DNA of 53,300 nt. Origin: Paenibacillus turpanensis. GTDB lineage: Bacteria; Bacillota; Bacilli; Paenibacillales; YIM-B00363. The stretch spans positions 1-53,300 of the forward strand of contig NZ_WTLI01000021.1 in the NCBI RefSeq assembly GCF_011421635.1. The letters run 5' to 3'. Below, in pieces: positions 49,676 to 53,300 of the stretch (position 1 is the stretch's first letter; each line of letters starts with the position of its first letter). Below the pieces are notes generated by a model. That model did not search any database. It was not told the origin of the DNA and worked only from the letters and a program-made list of their open reading frames with translations. The translations under genes were made by a program, and so were the position numbers.

Positions 49676-49965
49676 AAATGTCAGTAACTCCTCAGGCGGT
49701 GGCCTGCTTTTTGAAGGAATGGGGTTATCAAGAAGGCGATGAGGTGCGGATTTATGTTAGGTATAGTGGAGGCGGTGGGAATGATCCGTTTTCGCTGGGC
49801 GTGATGAAGGACAGTCCGCGGTACCCGATGCTTACAGTGAAAGAAAACGGCATGACCTTTTATATGGAAGAAAATGATGTATGGTACTTAGACGGCGAGG
49901 ATCTTACGGTGGATTGCCGGAAAGACGAAATTGTGTTTGATCGCTCGGCGGGCGGAGGCGCGTAA
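49672..49965 (+). CDS. HesB/YneR-like small protein
   Basis: A 97-residue protein of the HesB/IscA-like superfamily in its YneR-type form: VTPQAVACFLKEWGYQEGDEVRIYVRYSGGGGNDPFSLGVM and a C-terminal strand region, without the CxC iron-sulfur motif. It therefore probably does not build Fe-S clusters like IscA. I use the TTG at 49672, 8 nt after TGGAGG; the ATG at 49678 is the alternative. It overlaps the end of the membrane protein gene by 4 nt. Function unknown. Confidence 0.78.
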   Translation: MKMSVTPQAVACFLKEWGYQEGDEVRIYVRYSGGGGNDPFSLGVMKDSPRYPMLTVKENGMTFYMEENDVWYLDGEDLTVDCRKDEIVFDRSAGGGA

Positions 49966-50110
49966 TGAGATTGCGGCGGGCTATGGTGCTATAAAAACAA
50001 GCGGAACACGGGGAACGAGTTTTTAGACGGTTCATGCTGGGCTTGTTTCTTTGAGACGGCCTGAATTTGAGGTTATCTCCATTAGAGGTTCTCAATCCGA
50101 GGTAACTTAC

Positions 50111-50157
50111 TTACATCAATGTAACTACTTTTGCCGGGGTCTGAGGAAAGATATACT
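50111..50157 (+). promoter_or_regulatory. Possible promoter with TTACATCAATGTAA dyad
   Basis: A perfect 6-bp-armed dyad TTACAT/ATGTAA (50111-50124) lies just upstream of a TTTTGC...TATACT pair (50129-50134 and 50152-50157, 17 bp). Upstream placement suits an activator. A long-looped AAACAAGC/GCTTGTTT stem (49995-50048) before it may end the upstream unit. Confidence 0.45.
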
Positions 50158-50195
50158 AAAAAGGTGGAACGAACCTTTGAAAGGAAGTGGACAGG

Positions 50196-50618
50196 TTGGG
50201 CACGAACGAAGTATTGGGCGGCGGCGGTTTTCATCATGTCGCGCTGAGAGCGAATGATTTTGAAGCGACGGTTGCGTTTTACAAGCAAGGGCTCGGGTTC
50301 AAGGAGCGTTTCGGCTGGGGCGAGGGGGACAAGCGTGTTGTCCTGCTGGATACCGGCGACGGCAATTATTTAGAGGTTTTTGCAGGCGGTACAGGGGAAA
50401 TCCGGCCGGAGGGCGCGTTTTTCCATATTGCGTTCCGTACGACGGACGTAGAAAAGGCGGTGCAATCCGCGGTTGCAGCGGGAGCGGAGGTAACGGTTCC
50501 GACAAAGGATGTTGTGCTGGGCAATAACCCGGAAACACCGGTACGGATCGCATTTGTCAAAGGGCTGAACGGCGAATCGATCGAGTTTTTCCAAAGCACG
50601 GGCGACAATAAGCTGTAA
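50196..50618 (+). CDS. VOC/glyoxalase-like protein
   Basis: A single-domain vicinal-oxygen-chelate protein of about 140 residues: FHHVALRANDFEATVAFYKQGLGF opens the first beta-alpha-beta unit, GNYLEVFAGG ends it, and FFHIAFRTTDVEKAVQSAVAAGA with VRIAFVKGLNGESIEFFQ forms the second. The His in FHHVAL, Glu in YLEVF, His in FHIAF and Glu in SIEFF form the expected metal site. The AAAGGAAG at 50180-50187 points to a TTG start at 50196; a GTG at 50187 overlaps that site. Could be a lactoylglutathione-lyase-like or resistance protein; substrate unknown. Confidence 0.85.
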   Translation: MGTNEVLGGGGFHHVALRANDFEATVAFYKQGLGFKERFGWGEGDKRVVLLDTGDGNYLEVFAGGTGEIRPEGAFFHIAFRTTDVEKAVQSAVAAGAEVTVPTKDVVLGNNPETPVRIAFVKGLNGESIEFFQSTGDNKL

Positions 50619-50702
50619 GCTTGAAGGCTGCAGCAGGTGATGAAGCAGTAACCTGCTTACATTAGGGCGGTTACATAGATAAAAAAACTCAGGGAGAGTG
50701 TT

Positions 50703-51299
50703 GTGATTATGACAGCTTCAACCTTTACATTAGCTTTAGGCAACCAGGCACCGGATTTTTCGCTTCCGGCAACGGACGGCAAAACGTACTCGCTGAACGA
50801 TTTCGCGGACGCGAAGGCACTGGTCGTTTTCTTTACGTGCAATCACTGCCCGTATGTTATTGGCTCTAATGAAGTGACACGTGAAACGGCGGATCGCTTC
50901 AAGGATCAAGGCGTGCGCTTTGTGGGCATTAACTCGAACAGCGTAAATACGTACGCGGAGGACTCCTTCGAGCATATGGTCGAGGAGATGAACAAGCACA
51001 ATTACCCGTGGGTGTACCTGCGCGATGAATCGCAGGATGTGGCGCGCGCTTATGGTGCGCTGCGCACTCCGCATTTCTATGTGTTCGACGAGAACCGTAA
51101 GCTTGTTTATACCGGACGCGGGGTTGATCAGCCTCGGGATACTAGCAAAATGACGGTTAACGATTTGGCGAACGTGCTTGAAGAGGTTGTAGCGGGCAAG
51201 CCGGTGACGACTCCGCTTACCAACCCGATCGGCTGTAATGTGAAGTGGGACGGTAAGGACGCGCACTGGATGCCGGCCGAGGCTTGCGATTTGGTGTAA
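50703..51299 (+). CDS. Thioredoxin-like (AhpC/TSA-redoxin) protein
   Basis: A 198-residue cytoplasmic redoxin: [22 protein letters not shown], the active-site segment [12 protein letters not shown] (CNHC) and [20 protein letters not shown], then [24 protein letters not shown]. The CxxC sits where TlpA/ResA-like proteins have theirs, but the length and the C-terminal [11 protein letters not shown] extension are characteristic of the thioredoxin-family proteins annotated near AhpC. No signal peptide, so it acts in the cytoplasm. GTG at 50703 and ATG at 50709 both fit AGGGAGAG. A terminator follows directly. Confidence 0.9.
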   Translation: MIMTASTFTLALGNQAPDFSLPATDGKTYSLNDFADAKALVVFFTCNHCPYVIGSNEVTRETADRFKDQGVRFVGINSNSVNTYAEDSFEHMVEEMNKHNYPWVYLRDESQDVARAYGALRTPHFYVFDENRKLVYTGRGVDQPRDTSKMTVNDLANVLEEVVAGKPVTTPLTNPIGCNVKWDGKDAHWMPAEACDLV

Positions 51300-51314
51300 T
51301 AGAGGGTTGATGAT

Positions 51315-51347
51315 AAAGCTGCTTGGTTTTTGCCGAGCGGCTTTTTT
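51315..51347 (+). terminator. Terminator after the thioredoxin-like gene
   Basis: AAAGCTGCTTGG pairs with CCGAGCGGCTTT (G.T pairs), loop TTTTTG, followed by T6. Confidence 0.85.
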
Positions 51348-51474
51348 CATGGTGGTATGACCATAGGCACGTTCTTTTTGCTATGCAGCAATGTGGTAAT
51401 AAAAGGGTTTACTTCCATGCAGGGAATCGATACAATGTGAGGCAAATAGCATAGCTGGCTCTGGAGGGGTAGAT

Positions 51475-52134
51475 ATGATTTTTGACCATCGTGATAAGCT
51501 GCTCATGATCGGCGATTCGATTACGGACTGCGAGCGAAAAAGGCCCTACGGTGAAGGTATCCACGGGGGCGTCGGAAAGGGTTATGTCGCCATGGTGGAC
51601 GCGCTGCTTACTTCGGCGTACCCGGAGCTTTCGATCCATGTTACCAACATGGGCATTAGCGGTAACACGGTGCGGGATCTAAAAGGGCGTTGGGAAACCG
51701 ATGTGCTGGAGCTCTCCCCGGACTGGGTATCGGTGATGATCGGCACGAACGATGTATGGAGGCAGCATGATCAGCCGACGATGAAAAAATCTCATGTGTA
51801 CTTGGATGAGTACGAGCGTACCTTGGATGAACTGGTGGAACGGACGCTTCCGAAGGTGAAGGGCATGATTTTGATGACGCCATTTTATATTGAGCCGAAT
51901 CCGCAGGATACGATGCGTGCGATGATGGATCAGTATGGTGATGTTGTGAGGGGGATCGCTGAGAAGCGGGAGTGTATTTTTGTCGATACGCAGCGTGCGT
52001 TTGAACCGCTGTTGCGCGAGCGCCATTCTTCGATGATCGCATGGGATCGGGTGCACCCGAATCCGACAGGGCATATGGTGTTGGCGCGGGCGTTTTTGCA
52101 GGCGGTGGGCTTTGACTGGCAGAAGGGCCAGTAA
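51475..52134 (+). CDS. SGNH/GDSL-family esterase
   Basis: A 219-residue hydrolase of the SGNH superfamily. Block I LMIGDSITDCER holds the nucleophile Ser, block II NMGISGNTVRDL the Gly, block III VMIGTNDVW the Asn and block V WDRVHPNPTGH the Asp-x-x-His pair, so all four catalytic elements are present. No signal peptide, so it acts inside the cell. Relatives de-acetylate sugars (including rhamnogalacturonan fragments) or act as lysophospholipases. A role on imported pectin fragments would fit the region but is not shown by the sequence. A repeat array starts 6 bp after the stop. Confidence 0.9.
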   Translation: MIFDHRDKLLMIGDSITDCERKRPYGEGIHGGVGKGYVAMVDALLTSAYPELSIHVTNMGISGNTVRDLKGRWETDVLELSPDWVSVMIGTNDVWRQHDQPTMKKSHVYLDEYERTLDELVERTLPKVKGMILMTPFYIEPNPQDTMRAMMDQYGDVVRGIAEKRECIFVDTQRAFEPLLRERHSSMIAWDRVHPNPTGHMVLARAFLQAVGFDWQKGQ

Positions 52135-52140
52135 GCAGTG

Positions 52141-52395
52141 CTTGAGCATCGGGCACGCAGATCCAATCGCCGCCACGCCGCTTGAACATCTGCCACGAAG
52201 ATCCAACCGCCGCTACGTGGCTTGAACATCTGCCACGAAGATGCAACCGCCGCCACGCGCCGCTTGAGCATCCGGCACGCAGATGCAATCGCCGCCACGC
52301 GCCGCTTGAGCATCGGACACGCCGATTAAAACGCCGCCACGCCGCTTGAACATCGGACACGCCGATCCAACCGCCGCCACGTCGCTTGAACATCC
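52141..52395. repeat. Minisatellite, six copies of a 40-42 bp unit plus a partial
   Basis: Units begin CTTGA(A/G)CATC and end CGCCGCCACGCCG. They lie at 52141-52180, 52181-52220, 52221-52262, 52263-52304, 52305-52344 and 52345-52384, with an 11-bp partial copy after. Copies 3 and 4 are 42 bp, the others 40. Since 40 is not a multiple of three, the overlapping minus-strand frames are chance. GC-rich and non-coding, between the esterase and the palindrome cluster. Confidence 0.9.
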
Positions 52396-52468
52396 ACGGA
52401 TGGTTGTTTTGACGCTAACTTGGATGATGGGGCTGAAAGTGGCGTGAAGACACTCGGGGACAGCGATT

Positions 52469-52654
52469 AATACAAATAATTGTGATTATTTTCGGCGGCG
52501 GCTAGTATTTTTTGCGAAACAATACAAGTAATTTGTATTGTTTTTTCTTTTGTGTGCTGCGGTGGCACTCTTTGCGAAGAATAATCACAATAATTGTGAT
52601 TATTAGGCTTTTTTTCAGCTAGTTGAAGGCGAATAATACAAATTTTTTGTATTA
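52469..52654. repeat. Cluster of four related AT-rich palindromes
   Basis: P1 52469-52490 (AATACAA half joined to a TTGTGATTATT half). P2 52518-52542 (AACAATACAA/TTGTATTGTT, 10-bp arms, loop GTAAT, then T's). P3 52580-52604 (AATAATCACAA/TTGTGATTATT, 11-bp arms, loop TAA). P4 52634-52654 (TAATACAAA/TTTGTATTA, 9-bp arms). P2 and P3 are preceded by TTTGCGAA. The cluster lies in the 600 bp (52135-52733) without a gene, just before the repeat-protein gene. Confidence 0.8.
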
Positions 52655-52733
52655 CGATCGCCAGAAGGGCGGTTTTGAGCAACCTCGCATTAGAAAGTGG
52701 ACGAAGATGAGACCGGGAGGAGAGTTCGAGCAG

Positions 52734-53300
52734 ATGGCGCAAGCGGGAAGTCGGATTCAGGAGCGGTACTCGGACCAAGTGCAGAATCAGGAGCAAGAAT
52801 CGGATCAGGAGCGGGACTCGAGCCAAGAGCAGAGTCGGGGCCAGAATTCGGACCAGGAGCTGGGCTTGAGCCATATGCAGAATCAGGAGCAAGAATCGGA
52901 CCATGAGCGGGACTTGAGCCAAGAGCAGAGTCGGGGCCAGAATTCGAGCCAGGAGCTGGGCTTGAGCCATGTGCAAAATCAGGAGCAAGAATCGGATCAG
53001 GAGCGGGACTCGAGCCAAGAGCAGAGTCGGGGCCAGAATTCGGACCAGGAGCTGGGCTTGAGCCATATGCAGAATCAGGAGCAAGAATCGGACCATGAGC
53101 GGGACTTGAGCCAAGAGCAGAGTCGGGGCCAGAATTCGAGCCAGGAGCTGGGCTTGAGCCATGTGCAAAATCAGGAGCAAGAATCGGATCAGGAGCGGGA
53201 CTCGAGCCAAGAGCAGAGTCGGGGCCAGAATTCGAGTCAGGAGCTGGGCTTGAGCCATGTGCAGAATGTGGGGCAGAATCAGGAGCAAGACTCGGATCAG
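52734..53300 (+). CDS. Gln/Glu/Ser-rich tandem-repeat protein, 3' end outside window
   Basis: An open frame from ATG 52734 runs off the right edge (189 codons seen). GGGAGGAG lies 11 nt upstream; an in-frame ATG at 52707 is an alternative. After MAQAGSRIQERYSDQV the protein consists of a 16-residue unit alternating between two forms, QNQEQESDQERDSSQE and QSRGQNSDQELGLSHM. It is hydrophilic and highly charged with no membrane segment in the visible part, so probably disordered or extended. The minus strand of the same region is also open (Leu-rich, 52467-53288); I prefer the plus frame because of its ribosome site and balanced composition, but neither is proven. Confidence 0.5.
   Translation, partial: MAQAGSRIQERYSDQVQNQEQESDQERDSSQEQSRGQNSDQELGLSHMQNQEQESDHERDLSQEQSRGQNSSQELGLSHVQNQEQESDQERDSSQEQSRGQNSDQELGLSHMQNQEQESDHERDLSQEQSRGQNSSQELGLSHVQNQEQESDQERDSSQEQSRGQNSSQELGLSHVQNVGQNQEQDSDQ
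52781..53260 (+). repeat. Five tandem 96-bp repeats (each two 48-bp units)
   Basis: Units begin at 52781, 52877, 52973, 53069 and 53165, exactly 96 bp apart, and a sixth starts at 53261. Each 96-mer is two diverged 48-mers. Copies 1-2 and 3-4 are almost identical as 192-bp pairs (alternating ESDQERDS/ESDHERDL and NSDQ/NSSQ), giving a three-level repeat. Confidence 0.9.

Noticed and set aside
51656..52393. Arg/Trp-rich minus-strand frames over the minisatellite
   Set aside because: The repeat period of 40 bp breaks any repeat-coded frame and the frames run antisense through the GDSL esterase gene.
52467..53288. Leu-rich minus-strand open frame over the repeats
   Set aside because: Open only because the repeat has no stop in this frame; its end runs through the AT-rich palindromes and no ribosome site is visible in the window.

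Overview
The window looks like chromosomal DNA of a Gram-positive, low-to-mid GC Bacillota, most likely a Paenibacillus or close relative. The reasons are strong AGGAGG-type ribosome binding sites with frequent GTG/TTG starts, a sporulation-kinase-like HisKA domain, S-layer-homology anchoring of an extracellular enzyme, large membrane-bound AraC sensors paired with LplA/YtcQ-type binding lipoproteins, and CstR- and MhqR-type regulation. I see no rRNA, tRNA, CRISPR array, transposase or phage gene.

Layout. 1-3.3 kb: small genes of little-known function (PH-like membrane protein, DJ-1/PfpI protein, small ORFs, DoxX) plus an 84-bp decayed copy of one neighbour. 3.1-7.7 kb: a drug-efflux operon (two HlyD-type adaptors and a DHA2 MFS pump) preceded by three copies of a 14-bp operator-like motif, then a MarR regulator. 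7.86-18.7 kb: one long transcription unit for a complete alternative chemosensory pathway: soluble PAS histidine kinase, soluble receptor with two signalling domains, triple-CheW protein, CheB, HEAT-repeat protein, CheR, CheY-like protein and a large CheA, with no flagellar gene. It starts at a good sigma-A promoter and ends at a strong terminator. 18.8-21.1 kb: an OmpR/HAMP-kinase two-component pair on the minus strand. 21.3-23.9 kb: PH-like membrane protein, ChrA chromate transporter, YiaA/B protein.

24.1-35.4 kb and 40.1-41.4 kb form a pectin-degradation region: membrane AraC sensor-regulator, orphan binding lipoprotein, a 2276-residue cell-surface pectinesterase/pectate lyase with six Fn3 domains and SLH anchors, and a secreted PL3 pectate lyase. 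Between them lies a persulfide-response operon (CoA-disulfide reductase-rhodanese-TusA-DsrE fusion plus CstR) with two textbook-like CstR operators, and a GAF-GGDEF cyclase. 42.7-45.6 kb: an mhq-type quinone/electrophile resistance operon (MhqR-like repressor, ring-cleaving dioxygenase, hydrolase, flavin reductase-like protein) with an operator palindrome at its promoter.

45.7-52.1 kb: housekeeping and unknown genes (VanZ, divergent IF-3 paralogue, small HTH protein, YdjM-type membrane hydrolase, two CBO0543-like membrane proteins, HesB-like protein, VOC protein, thioredoxin-like protein, GDSL esterase). 52.1-53.3 kb is repeat territory: a 40-42 bp minisatellite, four related AT-rich palindromes, and the start of a Gln/Glu/Ser-rich protein made of nested 16/32/64-residue repeats that runs off the window.
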